Shown piece after piece: positions 7,848 through 15,119 of a stretch of DNA of 64,000 nt. The DNA lies in the NCBI RefSeq assembly GCF_900113545.1, contig NZ_FOPS01000011.1:1-64000 (forward strand), read 5' to 3'. The notes under the pieces were generated by a model. The model was not told where the DNA came from and did no database searches. It saw only the letters and a program-made list of their open reading frames with translations. Numbering within the stretch: position 1 is the stretch's first letter; the number at the start of each line of letters is the position of its first letter. Made by a program: the position numbers and the translations under genes. The DNA comes from Neisseria elongata subsp. elongata (GTDB taxonomy: Bacteria > Pseudomonadota > Gammaproteobacteria > Burkholderiales > Neisseriaceae).

Positions 7848-8208
7848 TACTCACTTTACCAAGCGCAGTTTGGGCTTTTTTCTCTGCACCTTTTGCCACA
7901 CTGAGAATGACAAATTTACCGTTATCGCTGGCTTGGCGGTAATACCCTAATAACTCTGACTCTTCCTTACTAATTTCAGAATTTTCAGACGGCCTAATTT
8001 CCTGTTCTGCAGCAAACAGACTGCTCACATCTATTCCCATATTCAAAAAAGAGAGCAATACGTCTCCACTAGGCATAAATACGCCACGTTCGTATTTACC
8101 CCATGTTTCACGCTCAATACCTGCTTTTTCAGCAGCTTGCGCTTGGGTTAACCCTAAAAACTTTCTTTTTTCTTTCAAACGATTACCAAAAAGAGATTTA
8201 GAAATCAC
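7840..8208 (-). CDS. HTH (Cro/CI-type) phage repressor
   Basis: This 122-residue DNA-binding protein has an N-terminal HTH_3 domain: LKEKRKFLGLTQAQAAEKAG, then ERETWGKYERGVFMPSGD (residues about 10-45). The C-terminal part (residues 75-122) is short, with no S24 protease, so it would not be cleaved in the LexA way. It faces the gp16-type regulator across a 117-base control region that contains two dyads. The likely role is maintaining lysogeny or blocking the rightward early promoter. Confidence 0.75.
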   Translation of the reverse strand: MISKSLFGNRLKEKRKFLGLTQAQAAEKAGIERETWGKYERGVFMPSGDVLLSFLNMGIDVSSLFAAEQEIRPSENSEISKEESELLGYYRQASDNGKFVILSVAKGAEKKAQTALGKVSNG

Positions 8209-8226
8209 AAAATAATCCTTGCAAAA

Positions 8227-8242
8227 GAGATTTTAAAATCTC
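8227..8242. promoter_or_regulatory. Perfect palindrome, candidate repressor operator 1
   Basis: GAGATTTTAAAATCTC is a perfect 16-base palindrome 19 bases upstream of the HTH repressor start. Its length and symmetry suit a dimeric HTH regulator, and its position would allow autoregulation. Confidence 0.5.
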
Positions 8243-8260
8243 ATAATTCACGCATCAGTA

Positions 8261-8285
8261 ATGCACTAATCAATTACTAGTGCAT
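8261..8285. promoter_or_regulatory. 8-base dyad, candidate repressor operator 2
   Basis: ATGCACTA and TAGTGCAT are perfect inverted arms separated by nine AT-rich bases. The site lies 41 bases before the gp16-type start, where repressor binding would block the rightward promoter. Confidence 0.5.
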
Positions 8286-8325
8286 AAACAGTTCACTATT
8301 TTATCACAATGGGAAAGGGCTATCT

Positions 8326-8502
8326 ATGGCTATAACTATTGAAAAATTAAAAGAAAATTTTGCTAAAAACGGCCAGACGCTGGCGCAGTGGGCAAGAGAG
8401 AACGGCTTTAAGCCACGCGATGTGTATCTGGTGGTCGGCGGACAGCGCAAAGGCAATTACGGCAAGGGGCATGAAATTGCCAAGAAGCTGGGACTGAAAT
8501 AA
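8326..8502 (+). CDS. BcepMu gp16-family phage regulator
   Basis: This 58-residue protein starts MAITIEKLKENFAKNG and ends YGKGHEIAKKLGLK. The pattern of an HTH-like TLAQWARENGFKPRDVYLV followed by a GQRKGN turn and GHEIAKKLG matches the small proteins called the BcepMu gp16 family. They sit first in the early operon of BcepMu-type transposable phages and probably act like Mu Ner. A GGGAAAGGG ribosome site lies upstream. The next gene follows 11 bases later. Confidence 0.7.
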   Translation: MAITIEKLKENFAKNGQTLAQWARENGFKPRDVYLVVGGQRKGNYGKGHEIAKKLGLK

Positions 8503-8513
8503 GGAGGATGCGG

Positions 8514-8807
8514 ATGGCGACGAGTAAAAAGGCGCAACGGTTGTTGCGGGTGTTTTTGGCGATGGATGCACATCCAATAGTCGGTATCAGCAATAAGGAG
8601 CTTTCAGACGGCCTGGGCATTCCACCCGCTTCGGCGAGCCGGGATTTGGAAGACCTGATGGCGGCCGGACTGGTGGTACGGCTGGACAACGGCAACTATG
8701 CCTACAGCGTGCGGACGCTGCAAATTGCGGAACGCTTCCGGCAGCAGCAGGAAAGGCTGACGGCGAAGCTGAAAGAGATACACGACCGCACCAGCAATGT
8801 CTGGTAA
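8514..8807 (+). CDS. IclR-like winged-helix phage regulator
   Basis: This 97-residue protein starts MATSKKAQRLLRVFLAMDAH. It has a winged-helix N-terminus of IclR/MarR type (GISNKELSDGLGIPPASASR, then LEDLMAAGLVVRLDNGNYAY) and a short helical tail, but no effector domain. I chose the ATG at 8514 because AAGGAGG at 8501-8507 is six bases away; the ATG at 8508 has no spacing. In BcepMu-type phages such a gene is followed by transposase genes; here tail genes follow. Confidence 0.7.
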   Translation: MATSKKAQRLLRVFLAMDAHPIVGISNKELSDGLGIPPASASRDLEDLMAAGLVVRLDNGNYAYSVRTLQIAERFRQQQERLTAKLKEIHDRTSNVW

Positions 8808-8809
8808 TC

Positions 8810-8835
8810 CAAAATGGACGCCAGCGTCCATTTTG
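8810..8835. repeat. Perfect 11-base inverted repeat at the early/tail junction
   Basis: CAAAATGGACG and CGTCCATTTTG flank a four-base loop, just after the IclR-like stop and 22 bases before the tail gene. No T-run follows, so it is a weak terminator at best. It may be an operator, or mark the point where early and tail segments were joined. Confidence 0.55.
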
Positions 8836-8857
8836 AAACGACAGAAAAGGAAAAAAC

Positions 8858-9187
8858 ATGGGAACAGAAATTTTAGGGCACACGGTTGATGTTTCGTCTG
8901 CCGAATTCGGAGAAGTCGAAATTACCGAAGGCTATGGCAACAAACGGCATAACGGCGAAATCGTCCGCAACGGCCGACATGCCTACGGCCACAGCGACCG
9001 CTGGGCGCACTACCGCATCACGATGCCTCATGCCATCACCAATGACCAGGCCGATCTGCTGCGGCACACCCTGAGTGCATTTGCACCGGCACGCTGCGTT
9101 TTAGCCGCACTCGATTACCAACATGCCGCCTTAAGGCACAACGGCCGCGCCTTGCGCGACGGCAAATTCAACAGAGGAACCGCATAA
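8858..9187 (+). CDS. Phage tail-associated protein upstream of the fibre
   Basis: This 109-residue protein starts MGTEILGHTVDVSSAEFGEV. I know no named domain for it, but proteins of this kind lie directly before tail fibre genes in neisserial Mu-like prophages. It has HAYGHSDRWAHYRITMPHAI and ends DGKFNRGTA. An AGGAAA ribosome site precedes it, and the fibre gene starts 12 bases after its stop, so co-expression is likely. A baseplate or fibre-attachment role is inferred from position. Confidence 0.55.
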   Translation: MGTEILGHTVDVSSAEFGEVEITEGYGNKRHNGEIVRNGRHAYGHSDRWAHYRITMPHAITNDQADLLRHTLSAFAPARCVLAALDYQHAALRHNGRALRDGKFNRGTA

Positions 9188-9199
9188 AGGAACTGACAG

Positions 9200-10738
9200 A
9201 TGGCAAATTTAACCGAAACCAACCGCTGGGAAGCGGGCATCTACCAGTTGGAAACCTCCGACCCCGTGATGGGCGGCCCCAACGGCATCGACAACCGCGC
9301 ACCGCGCGAACTGGCCAACCGTACCCTGTGGCTAAAAACCGAACTGGCCAAAGCCGTTGCCCAGATTGGCGCAAATAAAACCGAGGCGGCGCAGGCTTAC
9401 GCCTTAAAAACCGGCCAAATCACCGCAGGTGCAGGCCTGACGGGCGGCGGCACGCTGGCGGCCAACCGCACCATCTCCCTGGGGCAGCCTGCCGACCTGA
9501 CCGAAACCAGCGAGAGCGTGGCCGTCAGCGATACCCACAGCCACAAATTGCCCCGAGCCTCATCTACCGCGCGCGGCATAGTCAGAGTGGCCAATACGCT
9601 GACCGGCACGGCGACGGATGATGCCTTGTCGGCCGCGATGGGCAAAAAACTGGCCGATGAAAAGCTGGGCAACAGCGGCGACCAAACCATTACCGACGGC
9701 ACATTGACCGTCGGTCGAGCGAACACGTGGAATAAAATTATCATGCCGTCCGGACGGGGTAATTGGATATTGGAAACCAATCCAACTGCCGCCGAAAACG
9801 TGGCTGACAGTATCCGTTTCAACTTCAAATTCGAGGAGCCTGGGAAAAAGATAAAAGCACTGCGCTTTCATGCCATTGGTACGGATGGTGAAACTGTAGC
9901 CTACCAAAGCTGGGTAATGGCAAAAGCAGCGGCAACAGCTGCAGTCAAGGCAGATGCCAAAAGGCTGACCGACGAAGACCTCAACAGCATCACTTTCCCC
10001 GGCATCTACGGGCAAAGACTAAACGTCAATGCCACAGCGGAGCGCAATTACCCTACGAAAAAGGCAGGCAGCCTGTTGAGTATGCCGTCTGCGTATAACA
10101 GTGATACCGACATCGCCTCGCATCAGATTTATATCCCGTTTGATGCCGATGAGATATGGCGGCGCGGCAAGGACTACAGCGGCAACTGGACAGCGTGGGC
10201 GAAAATCACCGTATCGCCCGCAGAGCTGACTGCTGCTGTCGAATCGTCCGTGCCATCAGGTGCGGTGATGCACTTTGCCATGCAGTCCGCACCCACAGGC
10301 TGGCTGAAGGCCGACGGTTCGGCAGTTTCGCGCACACAGTATCCCGCCCTGTTTGCGGCCATCGGCACGACGTTCGGCGTAGGCGACGGCCGCACCACCT
10401 TCAACCTGCCCGACCTGCGCGGTGAGTTTGTGCGCGGCTGGGACGACGGGCGCGCCATAGACCCGGGACGCGCATTTGGGTCGGCGCAAGGCGACGCCAT
10501 CCGCAACATCACGGGTTCGATCGACACAGGCGGCAACGGCGGACATCAACTCTTTGACGAGGCTACCGCCACGGGCGCACTGGCTATCAGCCAGCGGCGG
10601 TGGAAGGCATGGACCAGCGATACCCAAGACGGCAGAAACAACCCGGCAGCATTTGACTTCGACGCCTCCCGCGTCGTCCCCACCGCCGCCGAAAACCGCC
10701 CGCGCAATATCGCGCTGTTGGCCTGCATTAAAATCTAA
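9200..10738 (+). CDS. Phage tail fibre protein with collar domain
   Basis: This 512-residue fibre starts MANLTETNRWEAGIYQLE, the usual neisserial fibre opening. The shaft has a GAGLTGGGTLAANRTISLG repeat (residues about 75-95) and AASSTARGIV-type spacing. A phage collar domain lies near residues 350-415 (SGAVMHFAMQSAPTGWLKAD, FGVGDGRTTFNLPDLRGEF), and the C-terminal tip ends ENRPRNIALLACIKI. It would bind the host surface. The gene is intact, unlike the head genes. It starts a plus-strand cassette that runs to the methylase. Confidence 0.85.
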   Translation: MANLTETNRWEAGIYQLETSDPVMGGPNGIDNRAPRELANRTLWLKTELAKAVAQIGANKTEAAQAYALKTGQITAGAGLTGGGTLAANRTISLGQPADLTETSESVAVSDTHSHKLPRASSTARGIVRVANTLTGTATDDALSAAMGKKLADEKLGNSGDQTITDGTLTVGRANTWNKIIMPSGRGNWILETNPTAAENVADSIRFNFKFEEPGKKIKALRFHAIGTDGETVAYQSWVMAKAAATAAVKADAKRLTDEDLNSITFPGIYGQRLNVNATAERNYPTKKAGSLLSMPSAYNSDTDIASHQIYIPFDADEIWRRGKDYSGNWTAWAKITVSPAELTAAVESSVPSGAVMHFAMQSAPTGWLKADGSAVSRTQYPALFAAIGTTFGVGDGRTTFNLPDLRGEFVRGWDDGRAIDPGRAFGSAQGDAIRNITGSIDTGGNGGHQLFDEATATGALAISQRRWKAWTSDTQDGRNNPAAFDFDASRVVPTAAENRPRNIALLACIKI

Positions 10739-10747
10739 GGAGGCAGT

Positions 10748-11053
10748 ATGGATAAATCAACAGGCCGTCTGAAGGAAGTGGCAGCCTACGCCAAATCCGT
10801 CGGCATTGCCGCCGACCAACTGGTTAACGCCGTCTTGGGCGGCCGGCCGTCTGAAACCCTGTCCGTCCGCGCCTACCGGCTGGGCGTGTTGGGCGGCGAT
10901 ACACGCTGGCGGCGCGTGGTTTGGATCATCAATAAGCTGTTTTGGTGGCAAAAAAACCATTGCCGGGGCGCATACGCCGCCGCCGTCAACCGATGCTTAT
11001 ACAAAAACAAAAGCCCTGCCGACGTATGGCAGGGCGGAATCAACAAACGATAA
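10748..11053 (+). CDS. Small phage protein between tail fibre and com
   Basis: This 101-residue protein starts MDKSTGRLKEVAAYAKSVG after an AAGGAGG site. The C-terminal half has TRWRRVVWIINKLFWWQKNH then CRGAYAAAVNR, an aromatic and Arg-rich pattern that I recall from unnamed small proteins of Mu-like phages. The function is unknown. An uptake sequence (AGGCCGTCTGAA) lies inside its fifth to ninth codons. A fibre-assembly chaperone role is possible from position, but nothing in the sequence shows it. Confidence 0.5.
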   Translation: MDKSTGRLKEVAAYAKSVGIAADQLVNAVLGGRPSETLSVRAYRLGVLGGDTRWRRVVWIINKLFWWQKNHCRGAYAAAVNRCLYKNKSPADVWQGGINKR

Positions 11054-11186
11054 AACGGCTGCGCGGCGGTGTTGTCCTCACCGTGCTCCGCGCCAGCCTC
11101 AGCAGCGATAGCCTGCATCAGCCTTTTTTACCGTCCCCTGCAGGGGAGGCGGATTTTACCACCGCTGATACAAGGAGCTGCAAAAA

Positions 11187-11375
11187 ATGAAACACCGTTG
11201 CAAAAACTGTAACAAACTATTGGCCATAGGCACAGGAAAATTCGAAATCAGATGCCCGCGCTGCAAAGCCGTAAATACCATCTGTTCTTTGACAACCCGC
11301 AACACCCCCAAACCAGATAACCATTCAGAGCACCGAGAGTGCCGTTTTACCTTCGATATTCAGGAGACAAAATGA
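11187..11375 (+). CDS. com: Com-like zinc-finger translational activator
   Basis: This 62-residue protein starts MKHRCKNCNKLLAIGTGKFE and contains CKNC and CPRC, a four-Cys zinc finger with the Com signature FEIRCPRCKAVN. In phage Mu, Com binds the mom mRNA and opens its translation start. Here the stop codon overlaps the methylase start (ATGA), so Com probably controls the methylase in the same way. The start follows AAGGAGCTGC. Confidence 0.85.
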   Translation: MKHRCKNCNKLLAIGTGKFEIRCPRCKAVNTICSLTTRNTPKPDNHSEHRECRFTFDIQETK

Positions 11376-12142
11376 CACAAAAACCCCAACCCTTGGTGCC
11401 TTGGATGGGCGGCAAACGCAGACTGGCAAAACACCTTATCCCCATGTTCCCCGAGCACTCCTGCTATGTCGAGCTGTTCGCAGGAGGAGCAGCACTGTTT
11501 TTCTTACGGCCGCAACCAGCCAAGTGCGAAGTCCTCAACGACATCGACGGTCAACTCATTAACCTTTACCGCGTAGTACAACACCATTTCGACGAATTTG
11601 TCCGGCAGTTTGATTGGATATTGACCAGCCGAGAAGTTTTTGCCCGGCTGCAATCCGTTCCCCCGGAGAGCATGACCGACATCCAGCGAGCCGCCCGTTT
11701 CTTTTACTTGCAGCACACCGCCTTTGGCGGAAAGACTGTTCATCAACATTTTGGTACGACCACCACCTCAAAAGCATGGGATGCCTCTCAAATCAGAGCA
11801 AAGCTAACAGCGGCGCGAAACCGCCTAAGCGGGGTATTTATCGAGAATGAGCAGTGGGAGCGTTGTTTCAAGCGATACGACCGCGAGCACACCTTCTTCT
11901 ACGCCGATCCACCGTATTGGCAGACTGCAGGCTACGACCGTGCTTTTGATTGGGCGCAGTATCAACTGCTGGCCAAAGTAATGAGTGAGAGTAAAGGAAA
12001 AATCATGTTGTCCATTAACGACCATCCGGACATCAGGAACTTGTTCAAAGACTTCCGCATTGCCCAGTTTGAACTGGCCTATTCCATCGGCAGGAGCAAA
12101 ACCGGCAAGACAAGCGGCGAGCTGGCCATATGCAATTGGTAA
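11372..12142 (+). CDS. dam: D12-class DNA adenine (N6) methyltransferase
   Basis: This 256-residue enzyme starts MTQKPQPLVPWMGGKRRL. The AdoMet motif is ELFAGGAALFFL (residues about 32-43) and the catalytic motif is DPPYW. The order fits the alpha/D12 class, like Dam and phage T4 Dam. It takes the place that mom has in Mu and is coupled to com by an ATGA overlap. A likely role is masking phage DNA from host restriction. The target site cannot be read from sequence; GATC is a guess from family. A strong terminator follows. Confidence 0.85.
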   Translation: MTQKPQPLVPWMGGKRRLAKHLIPMFPEHSCYVELFAGGAALFFLRPQPAKCEVLNDIDGQLINLYRVVQHHFDEFVRQFDWILTSREVFARLQSVPPESMTDIQRAARFFYLQHTAFGGKTVHQHFGTTTTSKAWDASQIRAKLTAARNRLSGVFIENEQWERCFKRYDREHTFFYADPPYWQTAGYDRAFDWAQYQLLAKVMSESKGKIMLSINDHPDIRNLFKDFRIAQFELAYSIGRSKTGKTSGELAICNW

Positions 12143-12146
12143 ATAA

Positions 12147-12170
12147 AAAAGCGACGGCAACGTCGCTTTT
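12147..12170 (+). terminator. Rho-independent terminator after the methylase
   Basis: A ten-base stem (AAAAGCGACG / CGTCGCTTTT) with loop GCAA lies four bases after the methylase stop. It closes the plus-strand prophage cassette and marks the probable right limit of phage genes. Confidence 0.85.
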
Positions 12171-12239
12171 ATAAAAAAGTGAAAAAAGATTGCAGATAGT
12201 GCAACAAAAAACAAAACGGATTTTCTCAAGAATCAGCGC

Positions 12240-12518
12240 AGTTTTTCGCAGGCCGCTTCAGATTTTAAAAGTTTTCAGTACCGTTAATATGGTTTGTTGG
12301 TTGGCAAATTGCTTACTATGATTTATCCGGTGATGATGAAATCCACTGATATTCAACGCGGCAAAACTACTCAAGCTATCCGTATATGCTATGTTGTTAG
12401 GCATAATTTCTTGCGATAACAGGAAATAGGTTTTCTTTTTAGCATTGTTCCTTATGATCAAATAAATCTTATCATCCTCTTTGATGGGTGCGTCTATTTT
12501 CAGATAACCTTTCGCCAT
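12240..12518 (-). pseudogene. IS1016-like (IS1595 family) transposase remnant
   Basis: The minus-strand reading contains IMPNNIAYTDSLSSFAALNI then SGFHHHRINHSKQFAN, matching the end of IS1016 transposases (TDS..., HHRINHS). After that the homology shifts frame and continues HINGTENF, stop, NLKRPAKN, against a usual HINGIENFWNQAKR. The N-terminal two thirds and the last residues are missing. It is a dead fragment between prophage and chromosome. No terminal inverted repeats are evident. Confidence 0.72.
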
Positions 12519-13580
12519 CTAGCCATAAATGCTTTCCCTGACTGAAACCAAAGCTGCCAACGCCGAAGCGGCATTTACTGTTTCGGGCAGGTCGGCAGCC
12601 TCAAACGCCGTTTCCACTTCCGCCATCAGCCGTTCCGCTTTTTCCAGCAGTGCTTCGTAGGAGGATTCGCCGCGTTTGATGGCGAGCAGTTCGTCGCGGT
12701 TGGGGCGGCGCGGGCGGATTTCGCCGTGGCGGGCGATGTCTAGGGCGGTTTCGAGCAGGCGGAAGGTGTGCATCATGTTTTTGGCGTCGTAGCCCTGTCC
12801 GTGTGCCTGCGTGCCTCGGTAGCGCGCTTCGTTGCGCTCTGCCAGCCATTGCTGGTAAGACGCGTATTCGCGGCAGTAGCTGCTGTATCCGTCTTGGTTG
12901 AAGGAGAGGTAGGCAAGTGGGGTTTCGCCTTCGGGAACGGAGCTGAGGGAGAGGTTGGTGGCTTCGGGTTTGAGCGCGATGCCGTGGTAGCCGCGCGTGC
13001 CGTCGGGGTCGTAAAACAGGGCGTAGAGTTCGCGGGCGTGGGCGATTTTGACCAAACCGACGCGCCGCTGCTCCATTCCGCGTTGCGAAAGCCAGTGTCG
13101 CAGCGGCACGGTTTGCGCGCCTTCTACGATGTGGCAGAAATCAAGTACGCTTTTCTTTTCAGACGACATCGGATTGCTGATTTTCTTGTTCAGCCCGCGT
13201 GCTTTTTTGATTTGTCCGTAGGCGTATCCCGCGAAACTTTGGCGGCAGGCTTTGGACACAAACCATTCGGTTTTGAACGCGTCCATCAGCGGCGAACGGT
13301 AGCGCACGCAGTCGGGCGGCGAGGCGAGCAGTTCCAGCGTGTTCGGGTTGCTTTGCAGCAAAAGCTCGATAAACCGCCCCAGTTCGTAATACACGATGTC
13401 GTTGGTTTCGTTGCTGATTTGCGGGATGTATTCCATGCCGTAAAACATCGATTTGGGCAGGTAAAACACGCCTTTGATGTCGGTATCGGATTCGGGCGTC
13501 GCCAAACCGTAGGCGCGGCTGCCGGAAACGGCTTCGAGCAGAAGCAGGTTTTGTGTGTGCAAATCTTCGATGGTAAGCAT
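12519..13580 (-). CDS. COG3541 nucleotidyltransferase (DNA polymerase beta superfamily), copy 1
   Basis: This 353-residue protein starts MLTIEDLHTQNLLLLEAVSG. The pol-beta motif is SGSRAYGLATPESDTDIKG (residues 19-37), with the two metal-binding Asp in DTD. The rest is helical, with a conserved HGQGYDAKNMMHTFRLLE. Family members (COG3541, YcgL-like) are often near RNA repair genes, but their reaction is not established. I chose the ATG at 13580, just after an AGGTCGTCTGAA uptake variant, over upstream starts that lack homology. A paralogue lies at 14266. Confidence 0.8.
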   Translation of the reverse strand: MLTIEDLHTQNLLLLEAVSGSRAYGLATPESDTDIKGVFYLPKSMFYGMEYIPQISNETNDIVYYELGRFIELLLQSNPNTLELLASPPDCVRYRSPLMDAFKTEWFVSKACRQSFAGYAYGQIKKARGLNKKISNPMSSEKKSVLDFCHIVEGAQTVPLRHWLSQRGMEQRRVGLVKIAHARELYALFYDPDGTRGYHGIALKPEATNLSLSSVPEGETPLAYLSFNQDGYSSYCREYASYQQWLAERNEARYRGTQAHGQGYDAKNMMHTFRLLETALDIARHGEIRPRRPNRDELLAIKRGESSYEALLEKAERLMAEVETAFEAADLPETVNAASALAALVSVRESIYG

Positions 13581-13652
13581 TTTCAGACGACCTTTTGTGA
13601 GGTGGTTGGGCATTGAAAAGCATCCTGCACTTTCAGGCTGCTTTTGGTGCAT

Positions 13653-13672
13653 GTCGGATTTGGTAATCCGAC
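13653..13672. terminator. Small hairpin between two minus-strand genes
   Basis: GTCGGATT and AATCCGAC form an eight-base stem with loop TGGT, about 100 bases beyond the stop of the exported protein gene. It could be a weak terminator. Confidence 0.35.
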
Positions 13673-13771
13673 TTGCTGTTTTTCAGACGGCCGGAAAAAG
13701 GGAAATGGCTGCCTGAAAACGTGCCGGCCATACCTGCCCGCTGCCCCTGCCTAAATGGTTTCGGCAATTAT

Positions 13772-14230
13772 TCAATAGGTATCGGGTAGGTCGGGCAAAC
13801 CTAACGCCATATTCAAATTGACGAATGCGCCGCGTTCTTTGCAGGTCATGATGTGTGTTGTATCTGCATTTTTGGCGTATAAGATGTATTCGGGTTTACC
13901 GATAGCGCTGATTTTGCTGGCTATATAGGACGCATCGCCGTTGCGCAGATGGATTTCGATGACTTCGCCGCGTTGGTTGTTGTCCCAAAGTGGTGTCGAA
14001 TAGACTTGGTAAACTCGGTTTGTCGGCTGCTCGAACGCCAATTCGGGGCGGGCAAGGCTTTTGCCGAAGCGATAGCGGATTTTGTCGCCGTGCTGTTGGA
14101 TGCGGACTTGTTTGCCGTTGCCGAATCGGCAATAAAACAAGGTGTCTTGGTTAGTGGGGGCGGCGAAGGCGGTGCCGGACAGGAATAATGCGGAAATTAG
14201 TAATATTTTGATGTTCATGGTTTTTTTCAA
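13772..14230 (-). CDS. Exported protein of unknown function
   Basis: This 152-residue protein starts MKKTMNIKILLISALFLSG, with a clear signal peptide cleaved after TAFA. The mature part has two Cys (FYCRFGNGK and IMTCKERG), possibly a disulphide, and beta-strand-like segments (KQVRIQQHGDKIRYRFG). I do not recognise a family. It sits between two nucleotidyltransferase paralogues on the same strand. A second ATG at 14218 also leaves a full signal peptide. Confidence 0.65.
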   Translation of the reverse strand: MKKTMNIKILLISALFLSGTAFAAPTNQDTLFYCRFGNGKQVRIQQHGDKIRYRFGKSLARPELAFEQPTNRVYQVYSTPLWDNNQRGEVIEIHLRNGDASYIASKISAIGKPEYILYAKNADTTHIMTCKERGAFVNLNMALGLPDLPDTY

Positions 14231-14265
14231 AACAAAAAAGGGAGAAATTGCAGGCTGCTTTTGTT

Positions 14266-15024
14266 TTACGGATAAACCGCCGCCAAAGTTTCGCGGAACA
14301 ATTCATTCAGCGGCGCGCTGTCGGCGGTTTGGGCGGCGGGGGCGGATAATTCGGAAACTTCGTTATATAAATCAACGGTCAGGCATTGCAATTCGGGCGA
14401 TAGTGTATGCAGGTAACTTTCATCCTGTTCTGCCTTGATTGCCACTAAATCGGTGATTTGGGTGGCGCAGTCCGTTTGCCATTCGCTCATCAGCTCAACC
14501 AGCGTCATTGGTGGGATGCCGCCTTGTTTCACTGCCCACCGTGCTGCGAGCAGCGGACGCAGGATGTAAAACCATTTTTTCAGTTTGACAGGGTGCGCCA
14601 AATCCATGTTTCTCAAAGCGTTGCCCGCGACGCCGCGGTAATGGTGCAGCAGCGCGGCGGCTTGGACGTATTGCGGCGCAAGCGCGTCCAGACGACCTAT
14701 GAAATCATCGTCCTGCTTATAAACAATCGGCGAACGCAGCCATTCGAGCAGCGTGGCATTGCTTTTCCGCAGCAAACGCAACGCCTTGCGGATGTCCCAG
14801 CCGCCCACGTCAAACCATTGGTTTTCGATAAATTCAAACGTGTCTTTCGCTTCGTCGATTTGCAGATAATATGGCTGCGGACGGATATAAATGGCGCGCA
14901 CGTCGTAATCGCTGTCGGGCGAGGCAAAGCCCCATGCGCGGCTGCCGCTCTCTACCGCCAGCAGGAAATGCAGCGGCTCGGTATGGGCGATGTGGGTGAG
15001 TTTTTCTTGAATCGTTTGTTTCAT
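14266..15024 (-). CDS. COG3541 nucleotidyltransferase, copy 2
   Basis: This 252-residue protein starts MKQTIQEKLTHIAHTEPLHF. The pol-beta motif is ESGSRAWGFASPDSDYDVRA (residues 25-44), and the later KNATLLEWLRSPIVY-like region matches copy 1 (NTLELLASPPDC). It is about 100 residues shorter than copy 1 at the C-terminus. The substrate is unknown. It is separated from hisD by an uptake-sequence hairpin, so it is probably its own unit. Having two diverged copies 0.7 kb apart suggests an old duplication or two acquisitions. Confidence 0.8.
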   Translation of the reverse strand: MKQTIQEKLTHIAHTEPLHFLLAVESGSRAWGFASPDSDYDVRAIYIRPQPYYLQIDEAKDTFEFIENQWFDVGGWDIRKALRLLRKSNATLLEWLRSPIVYKQDDDFIGRLDALAPQYVQAAALLHHYRGVAGNALRNMDLAHPVKLKKWFYILRPLLAARWAVKQGGIPPMTLVELMSEWQTDCATQITDLVAIKAEQDESYLHTLSPELQCLTVDLYNEVSELSAPAAQTADSAPLNELFRETLAAVYP

Positions 15025-15041
15025 GGTGTTTCTTTTAATAG

Positions 15042-15083
15042 AGGTCGTCTGAAAATCCTAAAAAACAGGTTTTCAGACGACCT
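15042..15083 (-). terminator. Uptake-sequence hairpin after hisD (AGGTCGTCTGAA dialect)
   Basis: Two inverted 14-base arms, AGGTCGTCTGAAAA and its complement, are 14 bases apart. The arms carry the T variant of the uptake sequence, not the GCC form used elsewhere in the window. It should terminate hisD. Confidence 0.65.
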
Positions 15084-15119
15084 TTGCTTTTTGATGGATG
15101 GCGGGCGGGTTCGACCGCA

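Larger units (their letters stand above)
8209..8325. promoter_or_regulatory. Divergent early/lysogeny control region
   Basis: These 117 AT-rich bases separate the leftward repressor from the rightward gp16-type gene. They contain a perfect 16-base palindrome and an 8+8-base dyad, listed separately, in the arrangement expected of repressor operators between two divergent promoters. I do not assign exact -35/-10 boxes. Confidence 0.55.

Noticed and set aside
12768-13616. Plus-strand open reading frame (282 codons)
   Set aside because: Antisense of the first nucleotidyltransferase.
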